A stretch of 45,557 nucleotides of DNA, taken from assembly GCA_900315495.1 (NCBI GenBank), contig OMZJ01000019.1, positions 1 to 45,557 on the forward strand, read 5' to 3'. Position numbers and translations under genes: made by a program. The notes under the pieces are model-generated. The model made no database searches and was not told the DNA's origin. It saw only the letters and a program-made list of their open reading frames with translations. The DNA comes from an uncultured Lachnospiraceae bacterium (GTDB lineage: Bacteria; Bacillota; Clostridia; Lachnospirales; Lachnospiraceae). Positions 23,945 through 33,639 of the stretch are shown here, piece after piece. Each line of letters opens with the position of its first letter. The first letter of the stretch is position 1.

Positions 23945-24922
23945 TTACTGGTACAGCTGCTGCAGCAGGGAAACGGTGACATCGTGATCCGGAATCAGGT
24001 TTTCCCCGTCCGACGTATAATACCCATCATAGGGCACCCGGTTCTCCACCACCGAATAATCCTCTGCCGCGATAAAGCGCTGCGCCATTGCCGCGGCATC
24101 CGCAGCCGACAGGTCGGTCGTGGAAAGCGTCAGGGCCTCGGAGGCCGCGCTGACGATCTGCTCCGCGGAGGCCGTCCGAAGTTTTTCCAGAAGCGACAGC
24201 ATCACCTCTCTCTGCCGCTGCGTGCGCTCGAAATCACCGTTGCCCACATAGCGGTTCCGGGCATAGGCAACCGCCTGGAACCCGGACAGATGCGTCGCGG
24301 CTCCGTCATCCCGGCCGATTACATACAGGTCTGCCGCGTTGAAGCCATACAGATTGCCCATCTCATCGAGGTAGCTCTTCATGACCTCGGCTTCCGCCGT
24401 TGTCACCACCGCGTCCACGCCGCCGACCGTATCGATGACCTGCGCCGTTGTATCAAAGTCCATCGCGGCATAGTTGTCGATCTGCACGCCGAAGTCTGCG
24501 GTCAGTGTATTCTCCAGCAGAGCCGCCCCGCCTCTGGCATAGGCGCTGTTCAGTTTTCCGTATCCCAACCCCGGAATATCCACACCGAGGTCGCGCATAA
24601 AAGAGGTGAGCGTGATGGTCTGCCTGCCGTAATTCACAGTCACCAGCATCACCGCGTCGGAGTTGCCGTTCCACGTCTTTTCTCTCCGGTCAGAACCGAT
24701 CAGAAGAAGGTTATAGGTCGGTTTCCCGGTGGCGGGATCCGAAGTCAGTGTTCCCTCCGCGGCCCGGCTTTCGGCCGCACCCCTCTGCAGACGATCCGCC
24801 AGGTCAGACAGCTTCGGTTCCCCGGCCGCGCATCCGGCCGCCGTCAGCACAAACGCCGCCGTCAGGGCAGCCGCCGCGGCGGCTCTGGCCAGTCTGCGGA
24901 GAACACCCGTTCCCTGTCTCAT
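23945..24922 (-). CDS. LytR-CpsA-Psr (LCP) family protein, predicted lipoprotein
   Basis: LCP proteins attach wall polymers (teichoic acid, capsule) from an undecaprenyl carrier to peptidoglycan at the outer membrane face. The 325 residues show [54 protein letters not shown] and [19 protein letters not shown], the Arg/Asp cluster that binds the polyprenyl pyrophosphate. Most LCP proteins have one N-terminal membrane helix; this one has a signal peptide ending in a lipobox (LTAAGC, Cys31), so it is likely lipid-anchored. Its ATG overlaps the nagB stop by four bases. With nagB and the upstream sugar transferase it forms an envelope-polysaccharide block. Confidence 0.9.
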   Translation of the reverse strand: MRQGTGVLRRLARAAAAAALTAAFVLTAAGCAAGEPKLSDLADRLQRGAAESRAAEGTLTSDPATGKPTYNLLLIGSDRREKTWNGNSDAVMLVTVNYGRQTITLTSFMRDLGVDIPGLGYGKLNSAYARGGAALLENTLTADFGVQIDNYAAMDFDTTAQVIDTVGGVDAVVTTAEAEVMKSYLDEMGNLYGFNAADLYVIGRDDGAATHLSGFQAVAYARNRYVGNGDFERTQRQREVMLSLLEKLRTASAEQIVSAASEALTLSTTDLSAADAAAMAQRFIAAEDYSVVENRVPYDGYYTSDGENLIPDHDVTVSLLQQLYQ

Positions 24923-25665
24923 ACCGATTCCCCCTCTCCCGGCACCAGCGAGAGCGCCTCCTGGTCACAGATCACAACGACATCCGGATGCAGCTGCAGG
25001 ATGGAAGCCGGCACCTTCGGGGTCACCGGGCCGAAGAACGCCTCCGCAACGGCGAGTGCCTTCTCTTTCCCGTTGGCAATCAGCACAATCTTTCTGGCCT
25101 CCAGAATGTTTGCGATTCCCATGGTGATGGCTTCCTTCGGAACCTCCTCACGGCTGGCAAAGAAGCGCTTGTTGGCCTCGATGGTGCTCTCCGTCAGGGA
25201 CACCACATGTGTGCCGACCGGGAAGCTGTCCGCCGGCTCATTGAAGCCGATATGGCCGTTCTGGCCGAGGCCCAGAAGCTGGATGTCCTGGCCGCCGAGG
25301 TCTTTGATCTTCCGGTCATAGGACGCGCAGGCAGCCGCCGGGTCCGAGGCAATGCCGTCCGGCACAAACGTTCTCTTCTTATCAATATTGATATGGTCAA
25401 ACAGATTGCTGTTCATGAAATAGCGATAGCTCTGCGGATGCTCCGGCGCAAGTCCCCGGTATTCGTCCAGGTTGACCGTCGTCACGCGGCCAAAATCCAG
25501 GACGCCCTCCTCATGCCAGCCGATGAGACGCTGGTAAAGGCCCACCGGCGAAGAACCCGTTGCCAGCCCCAGCACACAGTCCGGCTTCATCACGACCTGC
25601 GCCGCCAAAATCTCCGCTGCGCGAAGAGACATCTCCTCATAATCCTTCGTTTTGATAATGCGCAT
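24919..25665 (-). CDS. nagB: Glucosamine-6-phosphate deaminase NagB
   Basis: Cytosolic enzyme converting glucosamine 6-phosphate to fructose 6-phosphate and ammonia; it joins amino-sugar use to glycolysis. The 248 residues are the size of monomeric or small Firmicutes NagB. Motifs: GLATGSSPVGLY (phosphate site), TVNLDEYRGL with Asp67, and LGLGQNGHIGFNEP with Asn136, His138 and Glu143. AGGAAGGAAG precedes the ATG. It is translationally coupled to the LCP gene. No nagA or N-acetylglucosamine transporter is near. Confidence 0.95.
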   Translation of the reverse strand: MRIIKTKDYEEMSLRAAEILAAQVVMKPDCVLGLATGSSPVGLYQRLIGWHEEGVLDFGRVTTVNLDEYRGLAPEHPQSYRYFMNSNLFDHINIDKKRTFVPDGIASDPAAACASYDRKIKDLGGQDIQLLGLGQNGHIGFNEPADSFPVGTHVVSLTESTIEANKRFFASREEVPKEAITMGIANILEARKIVLIANGKEKALAVAEAFFGPVTPKVPASILQLHPDVVVICDQEALSLVPGEGESV

Positions 25666-25772
25666 ATCTTCCTTCCTGCCTTTCTCATTGTCTGTTCCAC
25701 CTGCCGCTCACTGCTCAGGCTCCTGCATCTGGTCTGCTGCTGATTCCAGTCATCCGGACAGCGCAGAGCCGC

Positions 25773-27296
25773 TTATTCGGATCCGCGCCGCGACAGCACC
25801 GCCGACACCGTCTTCCAGAGGATTTTCAGATCCTTCCCAAAGGACCAGTTGTCGATATAGCTGCAGTCCAGGCGGACCACCTCCTCAAAGTCGGTGATGT
25901 CGCTCCGCCCGCTCACCTGCCACAGGCCAGTGATTCCCGGCTTCATGGACAGACGCCTTTTGTGATAATTGGAATACTGCTCAAACTCTGCCACTGTCGG
26001 CGGGCGCGTCCCCACAAGAGACATGTCCCCCTTCAGCACATTGAAAAACTGCGGGAACTCATCCAGCGAGGTTTTCCGCAGAAAACGGCCGACCTTTGTG
26101 ATGCGCGGATCGTCCTTCATCTTGAACATCGGTCCGTCCATCTCGTTCTGCGCCATGAGCGCCGCCTTCTGCTTCTCGGCATCCGCCACCATCGACCGGA
26201 ATTTGTACATTCTGAACTTGCGGCCGTTCTTTCCCACCCGCTCCTGCGCGAAAAAGACCGGTCCCGGCGATTCCCGCCGGATCAGGATGCCGATCGGAAT
26301 CGTCAGGATCAGTGTCACCGTCGAGCCGATCAGTCCGCCCACAATGTCCAGCGCTCGTTTTGCAATCATCCAGCGAAGCAGCTGCCGGGGCGGTTCAAAC
26401 GCGGCAAGCGGGATATCATTCTGCCCGTCGGAATCCCGAAGGTACGTCAGGCTGTGATCCACCCGCGGTGTATAGCCCATATCTTCCTCGACGGCCAGAA
26501 AGTGCTGCATCTTCTCCACCGACGGGATCGACAGATAGACCGGGATGCCCATCTGGGTCAGCGCTTTCAGATCGGTGAGGACGTCCTGCCGGTCATTGCT
26601 GTCCGCCACCACAAAAATCTCGTCCACAGCGCTCTGCCGGGCCCACGCGATCAGCGAAGCGGCATCCGCCATGACGGGCACATGATCAATCTCCTCGACC
26701 TTTGCCCCGCCGTTTGGCTTCCCGTCGGCATTGGCATAGTCATACACGGGAACCTTTTCATCCAGCAGCGCAAGCGCAACCAGCTTTCTGGACCAGTCTT
26801 TGCGCAGAAGCCGGATCACCCGGTCCGCCTGATCCCTTGTCGTGACAATCCCGACCATGGTCGCATAATTCGTGCGGTAGTAGCGGCGGATCGCATAGGT
26901 CTGGACCGCCCACAACCCGAACGTCAGCATGACAAAGTGCAGAATCATGGTTGTCCCCATATACCAGCGGGACTGTGTGACAATGCTCTTCTGGCCGACC
27001 AGAATAACCGCCCAGATGCCGGACGTCGCGAGAGTCTCAACCAGTGCCTGCACCGCATACCGCGGGAAACTGACCTTGCGGAAGGAATACCTCCCGTTCA
27101 TCAGAGTCATGCACAGGGCAATCAGCTCCGACACCATGACAGGGAAGATCAGACGCCAGAAAATGTTCCCGCCCGCAATCACGCCCCGCAGTTTCCGGGT
27201 ATCTCGCATCAGAAGGTAGGGTAGAAAACTGCTCAGCACAGCCACCGCCATATACAGGAGTGCGGTGATGATTAATTCCAGGTTTTTGCGCTTCAT
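25773..27296 (-). CDS. Polyprenyl-phosphate sugar-1-phosphate transferase (initiating glycosyltransferase)
   Basis: Membrane enzyme that transfers a sugar 1-phosphate to undecaprenyl phosphate, the first step of a capsule, exopolysaccharide or O-unit-like polymer. The 507-residue protein has an N-terminal membrane region of about four helices, a middle nucleotide-fold-like region, and the C-terminal catalytic domain of the bacterial sugar transferase family: KRALDIVGGLIGS, SPGPVFFAQERVGKNGRKF, FRSMVADAE, SLDEFPQFFNVLKGDMSLVGTRP (given here in part: DEFPQFFNVLKGDMSLVGT) and MKPGITGLWQVSGRSD. The acceptor sugar is unknown. I chose the ATG at 27296; the longer frame starts upstream in non-family sequence. 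nagB follows after 107 bases. Confidence 0.9.
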   Translation of the reverse strand: MKRKNLELIITALLYMAVAVLSSFLPYLLMRDTRKLRGVIAGGNIFWRLIFPVMVSELIALCMTLMNGRYSFRKVSFPRYAVQALVETLATSGIWAVILVGQKSIVTQSRWYMGTTMILHFVMLTFGLWAVQTYAIRRYYRTNYATMVGIVTTRDQADRVIRLLRKDWSRKLVALALLDEKVPVYDYANADGKPNGGAKVEEIDHVPVMADAASLIAWARQSAVDEIFVVADSNDRQDVLTDLKALTQMGIPVYLSIPSVEKMQHFLAVEEDMGYTPRVDHSLTYLRDSDGQNDIPLAAFEPPRQLLRWMIAKRALDIVGGLIGSTVTLILTIPIGILIRRESPGPVFFAQERVGKNGRKFRMYKFRSMVADAEKQKAALMAQNEMDGPMFKMKDDPRITKVGRFLRKTSLDEFPQFFNVLKGDMSLVGTRPPTVAEFEQYSNYHKRRLSMKPGITGLWQVSGRSDITDFEEVVRLDCSYIDNWSFGKDLKILWKTVSAVLSRRGSE

Positions 27297-27715
27297 ATCA
27301 ATCTCTCGGAATTCTGCGGTATTCCGCGGCGCAGGCGGAAAATGCCCCGTTTCCAACGCGGCATTTTCCGCCCCTTGCGGCGTACACGCAAATTAGTGTA
27401 TAGTTCTCTGATCATCTTAACATTTTTGCTGTTTCCGCGCAATGATAAGACATTTCCGGCCGCACAGCGATCAGAGAGCAGCCTGCAGCGCGGGATTCCA
27501 TGGCCGCAGGCTGCCCATTTCAGATTTTTCTGCCGCAGAAGCTGCAGAACCGACGGATGCAGGTCCTGATCCGGCAGAAGCCGTAGATCTCCGATGCGAA
27601 ACCTGACAAAAGAGCCACAGAGCCGCCCAATGCGGCCCTGTGGCTCTTTTCTTTGATTTTGTCCCGCCGGATGTGCGGGAGGAGGTTCCCCGCGGCATCG
27701 TTTCCGGGCATTTTC
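27297..27715. other. Non-coding interval between the sugar transferase and pflA
   Basis: It holds the pflA terminator (27608-27650) and a second 9-bp inverted repeat, GCAGCCTGC with GCAGGCTGC (near 27479-27516). A possible sugar-transferase -10 (TATACA, minus strand, near 27400) has no good -35. Confidence 0.4.
27608..27650. terminator. Bidirectional terminator after pflA
   Basis: The perfect 13-bp arms AAAAGAGCCACAG (27608-27620) and complement (27638-27650), with an inner GCCGC/GCGGC pairing, end in TTTT on both strands. On the plus strand they continue with CTTTGATTTT. Confidence 0.9.
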
Positions 27716-28480
27716 TCACTGTTTTTTCTTGTTCTTGTAGGAATCGACCTTCAGGATCTTCTTTGCCAGGGCGACCTGCTCATCGGTCGGCGGCTCCACG
27801 CCTTCCAGCGTATAGGGAATGCCGAGCTCCTCCCACTTGAACACACCCATGGTGTGATACGGAAGGATGTCGACTTCCTCCACATTCTTCAGCGTCGCAA
27901 TAAAATCCGCCGTTTTCTGCAGATCTTCCACATCCGTGTTCACACCTGGCACCAGCACATGCCGGATCCACACCGGCTTCCCGATATCCGAAAGATATCT
28001 GGCACAGTCGAGGATATTTTCATTGGTTTTACCGGTCAGCCATTTGTGCTTCTCCGGATCGATGTGCTTGATGTCAAACAGCAGAAGGTCCGTGACTTCC
28101 ATCAGTTTCTGGAATTTAGAAAAGAACGGCTCCTCCCGGGTGAAGGGCTGCGCTGCGGTGTCGATGCAGGTGTTGATGCCGCGCGCGTGGGCCTTGGTAA
28201 AGAGATCGATCAGAAAATCGATCTGCAGCAGCGGTTCCCCGCCGCTGACGGTCAGCCCGCCCTCGTCGCCCCAGTAACTTCTGGTGCGCTCGATCTTTTC
28301 CAGAAGCTCATCGGACGTATAGAGCGTCACATTTTTCCTGGCCCAGGTATCCGGGTTGTGACAGTAGCGGCAGCGCATGTTGCAGCCGTTCAGAAAGACA
28401 ATGTAGCGGATCCCCGGCCCGTCCGAGCCGCCGAAAGATTCGAGTGAATGAACAATTCCTTTGATTGGTTCGTCTGCCAT
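27716..28480 (-). CDS. pflA: Pyruvate formate-lyase activating enzyme
   Basis: Radical SAM enzyme that installs the glycyl radical on PflB under anaerobic conditions. The 254-residue protein has the iron-sulfur motif CNMRCRYC (Cys33, Cys37, Cys40), the N-terminal KGIVHSLESFGGSDGPGIR segment, the SAM-binding VSGGEPLLQ, and LFDIKHIDPEKHKWLTG typical of PflA. GGGAGG precedes the ATG. It lies 241 bases downstream of pflB on the same strand, with a hairpin between. Confidence 0.96.
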   Translation of the reverse strand: MADEPIKGIVHSLESFGGSDGPGIRYIVFLNGCNMRCRYCHNPDTWARKNVTLYTSDELLEKIERTRSYWGDEGGLTVSGGEPLLQIDFLIDLFTKAHARGINTCIDTAAQPFTREEPFFSKFQKLMEVTDLLLFDIKHIDPEKHKWLTGKTNENILDCARYLSDIGKPVWIRHVLVPGVNTDVEDLQKTADFIATLKNVEEVDILPYHTMGVFKWEELGIPYTLEGVEPPTDEQVALAKKILKVDSYKNKKKQ

Positions 28481-28721
28481 AATGCCGCCTCCCGGCTCTC
28501 TGCCTTGCTGTCTTTCCTAAAGGTGCTGTGCACCGCGCCGCACAGGGGAATCTGAATACTGCGGTTCTTCCGGCCGGTGCGAGGCTGACCCGCCGGCGGC
28601 AGAACCATTTCTGTCCCCTTTGCATCAATTTGTATCAAACGGGGGCAGGTGATGAACTCACCTGCCCCCGCAATGTCTGTCTCAGAGAACAACCTGTCCG
28701 CAACCGCGGACCGGCGCCGGA
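28481..28721. other. pflB-pflA spacer
   Basis: Besides the terminator at 28640-28670 it contains an imperfect hairpin near 28552-28608 (outer pairing GGTTCT/AGAACC). No clear separate promoter for pflA was seen. Confidence 0.4.
28636..28670 (-). terminator. Terminator after pflB
   Basis: The 13-bp perfect arms CGGGGGCAGGTGA (28640-28652) and complement (28658-28670) are followed on the minus strand by TTTGATACAAATT, a weak T-rich tail. It could reduce pflA expression relative to pflB. Confidence 0.7.
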
Positions 28722-31025
28722 TTACAGCGTCTTGTGGCAGGTTCTCTTAATAACATCCAGCTGCTGCTCCTTGGTCAGGCTGATGAACTTAACCGCATAA
28801 CCGGAAACGCGGATGGTGAAGTTTGCGTACTCCGGCTTCTCCGGATGATTCATGCAGTCGATCAGCTTCTCGGTACCGAACACGTTGACGTTCAGGTGAT
28901 GTGCACCATTCTGGAAATATCCGTCAAGGACATTGACCAGTCTGGAAGCACGCTCGCTGTCATCGTTGCCGAGTGCGCTCGGGCTGATGGTCTGCGTATT
29001 GGAAATGCCGTCCAGTGCATACTCATACGGAACCTTTGCAACAGAGTTCAGGGAAGCGATCAGGCCGCTCTTCTCTGCGCCGTAGGACGGATTTGCACCA
29101 GGAGACAGCGGCTCCTTGTCCGGACGTCCATCCGGAAGAGTTCCGGTAGCCTTGCCGTATACCACGTTGGAGGTAATGGTAAGGATGGAAGTCGTCGGCT
29201 CGGAATCGCGATAGGTGTGGTGCTTCTTGATCTTCGTGATGAAGGTGCGGAGCAGCCATACAGCGATATCGTCTGCACGGTCATCATCGTTGCCGTAGCG
29301 CGGGAAGTCTCCCTCGATGATGAAATCGGTCGCGATGTTGTCCGCGGAGGTAACCTTTCCGGTCTTCGGGTTGGTAACGGACACGGTGGTGCGCACCGGC
29401 TTCACCTTTGCGTACTTGATAGCGCTCAGGGAGTCAACAACGTGCGAGAATCCAGCAATACCGGTAGCGAAGGTTCTGCGTACATCCGTATCGATCAGAG
29501 CCATCTCCGCTGCCTCATAGTAATACTTGTCGTGCATGTACTGAATGAGGTTCAGGACATTGACATAGATGCCGGCCAGCCAGTCAAGCATGACGTCGTA
29601 CTTCTTCATGACTTCGTCATAGACAAGATAGCCGTCCTTGTCTTCCTTCGTCGGCTGATATGCCGGAGCAACCTGCATTGCACTGTGCTCATCAACGCCG
29701 CCGTTGATTGCGTACAGAAGAGCCTTTGCAAGGTTTGCGCGAGCGCCGAAGAACTGCATTTCCTTACCGGTCTGCGTAGCAGATACGCAGCAGCAGATGG
29801 AATAATCGTCGCCCCAGATCGGTCTCATGACATCATCGTTCTCGTACTGGATGGAGGATGTCTTCACAGAGATCGCTGCCGCATAGGTTCTGAAGGCAAT
29901 CGGAAGTCTCTTGGTGTAGAGAACCGTCAGGTTCGGCTCCGGAGCCGGTCCCATGTTCTCAAGGGTGTGCAGGAAGCGGAAGTCGTCCTTGGTTACCATC
30001 GAACGTCCGTCCTGGCCCATGCCGGCGACTTCAAGCGTAGCCCATACCGGGTCGCCGGAGAACAGCTCGTTGTAAGACTTGATGCGGGCGAACTTGACCA
30101 TACGAAGCTTCATGACGAAGTGGTCGATGAGCTCCTGTGCCTGGCTCTCGGTGATCACGCCGTTCTCAAGATCTCTCTCGATGTAAATATCAAGGAAGGT
30201 GGAGACACGGCCGACAGACATTGCAGCACCGTTCTGGGTCTTGATGGCAGCAAGGTATCCGAAGTACAGCCACTGAACAGCTTCCTTCGCGTTCTTTGCC
30301 GGAACGGAGATATCGAAGCCGTAATCCGCAGCCATCACTTTCATTGCCTTGAGGGCCTTGATCTGCTCGGCGATTTCCTCTCTCAGGCGGATGACATTAT
30401 CGGTCATGGTGCCGTCTCCGCAGTTCGCGAAGTCGTTCTGCTTCTCCTTGATCAGGAAGTCAATGCCGTACAGAGCAACACGGCGATAATCGCCTACGAT
30501 ACGGCCACGGCCGTAGGTATCCGGCAGACCGGTCAGGATCTTGTTGTGACGGCAGACCTTCATCTCCGGGGTGTAGGCATCGAACACGCCGTCATTGTGG
30601 GTCTTGTGATAAACGGTGAAGATCTTGTGCAGCTCAGGATCCGGGGTGTAGCCGTACATCTGGCATGCTTCCTCGGCCATCTTGATGCCGCCGTAAGGCA
30701 TGAATGCTCTCTTCAGAGGCTTATCGGTCTGCAGGCCGACGATCTGCTCGAGATCCTTCATATCGTCCTTGATGTAAGCTGCGCCGTAGGAAGTGATATC
30801 GGAAACAACCTTGGTCTCCATATCAAGAACGCCGCCCTTGTCTCTCTCAGCCTTCTGAAGCTTCTGAACCTCGTTCCAGAGAGCTGTGGTTGCGTCGGTC
30901 GGGCCCGCCAGGAAACTGGAATCACCATCATAAGGGGTGTAGTTATTCTGGACGAAATCACGGACATTGACTTCATTGGTCCAAAGTCTGCCCTTGAATC
31001 CAGCCCACTGATCAAACTGTGCCAT
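28722..31025 (-). CDS. pflB: Formate C-acetyltransferase (pyruvate formate-lyase)
   Basis: Central anaerobic enzyme: pyruvate plus CoA gives acetyl-CoA and formate by a glycyl-radical mechanism in the cytosol. The 767-residue protein has the full-length structure. The glycyl radical site is Gly742 in RVSGYAVKF. The catalytic cysteine pair corresponds to Cys412-Cys413 in [19 protein letters not shown], with an additional Cys411 where alanine is usual. [21 protein letters not shown] follows as in E. coli PflB. AAAGGAGGT stands upstream of the ATG. Codon use looks more even and optimised than in neighbours, as expected for an abundant enzyme. It has its own promoter and terminator. Confidence 0.97.
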   Translation of the reverse strand: MAQFDQWAGFKGRLWTNEVNVRDFVQNNYTPYDGDSSFLAGPTDATTALWNEVQKLQKAERDKGGVLDMETKVVSDITSYGAAYIKDDMKDLEQIVGLQTDKPLKRAFMPYGGIKMAEEACQMYGYTPDPELHKIFTVYHKTHNDGVFDAYTPEMKVCRHNKILTGLPDTYGRGRIVGDYRRVALYGIDFLIKEKQNDFANCGDGTMTDNVIRLREEIAEQIKALKAMKVMAADYGFDISVPAKNAKEAVQWLYFGYLAAIKTQNGAAMSVGRVSTFLDIYIERDLENGVITESQAQELIDHFVMKLRMVKFARIKSYNELFSGDPVWATLEVAGMGQDGRSMVTKDDFRFLHTLENMGPAPEPNLTVLYTKRLPIAFRTYAAAISVKTSSIQYENDDVMRPIWGDDYSICCCVSATQTGKEMQFFGARANLAKALLYAINGGVDEHSAMQVAPAYQPTKEDKDGYLVYDEVMKKYDVMLDWLAGIYVNVLNLIQYMHDKYYYEAAEMALIDTDVRRTFATGIAGFSHVVDSLSAIKYAKVKPVRTTVSVTNPKTGKVTSADNIATDFIIEGDFPRYGNDDDRADDIAVWLLRTFITKIKKHHTYRDSEPTTSILTITSNVVYGKATGTLPDGRPDKEPLSPGANPSYGAEKSGLIASLNSVAKVPYEYALDGISNTQTISPSALGNDDSERASRLVNVLDGYFQNGAHHLNVNVFGTEKLIDCMNHPEKPEYANFTIRVSGYAVKFISLTKEQQLDVIKRTCHKTL

Positions 31026-31080
31026 ATGTTACCTCCTTTAATATCAGTGCCAGGAGAACCACTCTCTCGGCTCTGAGCAT

Positions 31081-31109
31081 ATATTAGCATATCGATTTCG
31101 CCATTACAA
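31081..31109 (-). promoter_or_regulatory. Promoter of pflB
   Basis: On the minus strand the -35 TTGTAA (31104-31109), a 17-base spacer ending in TGC and the -10 TAATAT (31081-31086) form an extended -10 promoter about 50 bases before the gene. I saw no Rex or FNR/Crp-type palindrome. Confidence 0.65.
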
Positions 31110-31213
31110 GGGTCAGGCAAGTCCGGATTGTTCTTTTTCGGAAACATTCCTGTTTTTATTTCAGGAATCTTTCTCAGTATTTTGGGTCTGTTTCGATGCG
31201 AAAGGATACAGAA

Positions 31214-31249
31214 CGGGAGCCGCGTTTTCAAGAGAAGGCGCGGCTCCCG
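31214..31249 (-). terminator. Probable terminator after the glycerophosphodiesterase gene
   Basis: The perfect 11-bp arms CGGGAGCCGCG (31214-31224) and complement (31239-31249) are followed on the minus strand by TTCTGTATCCTTT, a weak tail. The remaining sequence between pflB and this gene is unremarkable. Confidence 0.55.
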
Positions 31250-31329
31250 AAAAATCTTCTTGATTTCTCTGCTCTTTTATATCAGGAATGAATCTTGTTT
31301 TTAAATCGATATCATTCCCGGATTGTATT

Positions 31330-33639
31330 TCAGCCTGTTTTGTCGGATGGAGTAAAAAATTGTCCGTTTTCCCGCCGTTGTTTCCGGCCAAGGTTCCTTC
31401 TTTGGCTGCTGCACGGATCCGCGCGGTTCCGGAAATCTGATACCGCGGCTGCATCCGGCTGCTCTCCCGGACCGTTCGATGATGGGGCTTCCGGCGCCAG
31501 GGCCGTTTCAGGTTCCGGGGCTTCCGGCGCCAGGGCTGTCTCCGGCTCCAGATTCTCCGGCGCCAGTGCGGTCTCCGGCTCCAATGCGTCCGGCTCCGGA
31601 TTTTCCGGCGCGGTTCCCACGGTCGGCATCACAGTTGCCGGGACCGTGCCCTCTTCCACCGACTCTGCCGTCTCGTCCTCGCCGGAATCTGCGGCCGCCT
31701 GCATCTGATCCAGCACCGACTGAATAAATTCATCGCGGTCGATGCGATACAGCACCTCTCTGGCAAGAACCGGATAATCCGTAATAATTACGTTCACCGA
31801 GAGACGCTTCATCCGCTCCATCTCATCCCTGGTGTCCACCGTCCAGGCATAGATCTGCTTGCCGGACTTCTGCACGCTGCGCACGGCGGATCCCGTGACA
31901 AACGCCGAGCGGACACAGAAAAAGTCTATGTTGGGGTTGCTGGTATAGACATTGCCAAAGGCGGAGGAGATGATGATGCCGCAGGTCAGATCCGGGTTGA
32001 TCTGCTTGAGCTGATACAGGTAACGGTAGTCCGTCGACTGGAAAATACAGCTGTTCTCCATCCCGTACTCTTCCACCAGGGATACCACCTGCTGCGCAAG
32101 ATCATCGCTGGCATCATTCCGTTTCAGCTCAATCAGAAGATGAATCCGCCCTTTCGCGCACTCCAGTGCCTCTGCCAGCGTAGGAACCTGTGTCCCCGCA
32201 TATTCGTCGTCATATCCCTTCCCGAGGTCAATCTCCTTCATCTCGGCCAGAGTCATGTCGGAAACTTTTGTGTTCCGGCCGGTAAACCGCCTGACACTGG
32301 CATCGTGAAAAAGCACGACCTGGCCGTCTGCAGTGCACTGCACATCAATTTCCGCGTAATCTGCCATAAAATCCACCGCGAGGTTCATGGCAGGCAGGCT
32401 GTTCTCCGGCGCAGCCGAGGAAAATCCGCGATGGGCTGCAATCTGCGCAGGCGCTGCGGTGCGCTCCGCCTGAATGGCGCCGGAATAGATATCCCTGACC
32501 GGAAAGAGAATCGCAGCGGCCAGAACGGAAGCCATCACCAGAGAGATCACGCCAGTCTGTCTCTGCGACAGTGCGCCAGGAAGATGCAGCTGCTGTTTTG
32601 GCGACTCACTGGAGAACGTGTAAAACTCGGCACAGAGAAGCTTTGTGTGCAGCACTGAGGCCAGGGCCGGGGCCAGGAGCAGCGTAATGATGGAAATATA
32701 CTGTTTCAGGGTCAGAATCACTGCCGTGCGCAGGTCCGACGCCACAAAAATACGGCAGAAGAGGGATACAATCAGGGTGACCAGAAAGCGGAGCGCAATC
32801 CAGCAGAGAATGGAAGACAATTCCGCCGCACAGAAATCGAGAATTCGGACAACCGCATGCCTTTCTGCCATTCTCCGCCCCATCCGGTGGCTTTCCCGAC
32901 GCGGAATTCCCTTCTCAATCCGAAACCATACCGAATAGCTGCGCAGAAAAGAATAGACCGCGAGAAGGACAATCACCGCCGCTATGCCGATCAGCGCCGG
33001 TTTCCGCCGCAGGAGGATCGGCAGGTAGGTGGAAAACGGATTGATTCGAAAACTCAGCTCCAGAACAAAGGGAAGCGAGAGCAGAAGTTCAAAGGCCGTA
33101 AAAGGCCCCGCCGTGAACAGAAAATAGCGCCGGAAATAGAGCGCGCCCCTGCTGAATCCGCCGGAAAAAAATTGTGCCAGGTTCATCCGGACCCCGGCGG
33201 CGCCCGCCTGGACGCCGTTGATCAGCATCATTTTCTCAAAATAGACGAGCAGCAGAAAAGCCAGCGCCAGAAGAAGAATCCCGGCAATGGCAGCCGGCGT
33301 CAGAAGAAGTCTGGGCAGATTCTGCAGTGTCACATAGCTGTACTTTGTAAAATGCAGGGCAAAGCGGAGCAGGATCTCAAAGAGGTAGATCATCGCTACC
33401 AGTGCGGTAAAGCGCCAGAGCACCGTGCACAGAAGAAGGCCCGGCAGATTGCTCTTCAGTTTTTCCGCGGAAAACGCACCGGATCCCCAGGGAAGGCGGT
33501 TTTTCCGTTTTTTCGCATCCGGTGAATCCCCGGGAATTTCCCGACCCTCCGGTGCTTTCTGATTCTCCTGGATTTTCGTGGGCCCAGGAGCCTTCGATTC
33601 CTCCCGGACTTTCTGATCCTCCGGGTTCTTCAAGGACAC
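31330..33639 (-). CDS. Membrane glycerophosphodiester phosphodiesterase
   Basis: Membrane protein that hydrolyses glycerophosphodiesters (lipid head groups or lipoteichoic-acid-type substrates) at the cell surface. The 769 residues contain a Pro/Glu/Lys-rich leader (1-60), a membrane domain of about eight helices (65-400) of the type found in GPDPase membrane proteins, then the catalytic TIM barrel: AAHRGFSSAAPENSLPAM, YAEIDVQCTADGQVVLFHD and IHLLIELKRND, with the HRG, EID and HD metal/catalytic groups intact. The tail (about 660-769) is disordered and repetitive (EPETALAPE). The start is uncertain: GTG at 33639 follows GGAAAGG, but the frame stays open upstream to about 33770, where an AAGGAGG site has no matching start codon. 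Confidence 0.85.
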   Translation of the reverse strand: MSLKNPEDQKVREESKAPGPTKIQENQKAPEGREIPGDSPDAKKRKNRLPWGSGAFSAEKLKSNLPGLLLCTVLWRFTALVAMIYLFEILLRFALHFTKYSYVTLQNLPRLLLTPAAIAGILLLALAFLLLVYFEKMMLINGVQAGAAGVRMNLAQFFSGGFSRGALYFRRYFLFTAGPFTAFELLLSLPFVLELSFRINPFSTYLPILLRRKPALIGIAAVIVLLAVYSFLRSYSVWFRIEKGIPRRESHRMGRRMAERHAVVRILDFCAAELSSILCWIALRFLVTLIVSLFCRIFVASDLRTAVILTLKQYISIITLLLAPALASVLHTKLLCAEFYTFSSESPKQQLHLPGALSQRQTGVISLVMASVLAAAILFPVRDIYSGAIQAERTAAPAQIAAHRGFSSAAPENSLPAMNLAVDFMADYAEIDVQCTADGQVVLFHDASVRRFTGRNTKVSDMTLAEMKEIDLGKGYDDEYAGTQVPTLAEALECAKGRIHLLIELKRNDASDDLAQQVVSLVEEYGMENSCIFQSTDYRYLYQLKQINPDLTCGIIISSAFGNVYTSNPNIDFFCVRSAFVTGSAVRSVQKSGKQIYAWTVDTRDEMERMKRLSVNVIITDYPVLAREVLYRIDRDEFIQSVLDQMQAAADSGEDETAESVEEGTVPATVMPTVGTAPENPEPDALEPETALAPENLEPETALAPEAPEPETALAPEAPSSNGPGEQPDAAAVSDFRNRADPCSSQRRNLGRKQRRENGQFFTPSDKTG
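31493..31591. repeat. 33-bp tandem repeat (three units) in the phosphodiesterase tail
   Basis: Units at 31493-31525, 31526-31558 and 31559-31591 each start GGCGCCAG and encode an 11-residue Pro/Glu repeat (APE..EPETAL). The in-frame length means copy number can vary without loss of the tail. Confidence 0.75.

Noticed and set aside
28734..31076. 780-codon plus-strand frame opposite pflB
   Set aside because: Antisense shadow of a highly expressed gene; no motifs, no ribosome binding site.
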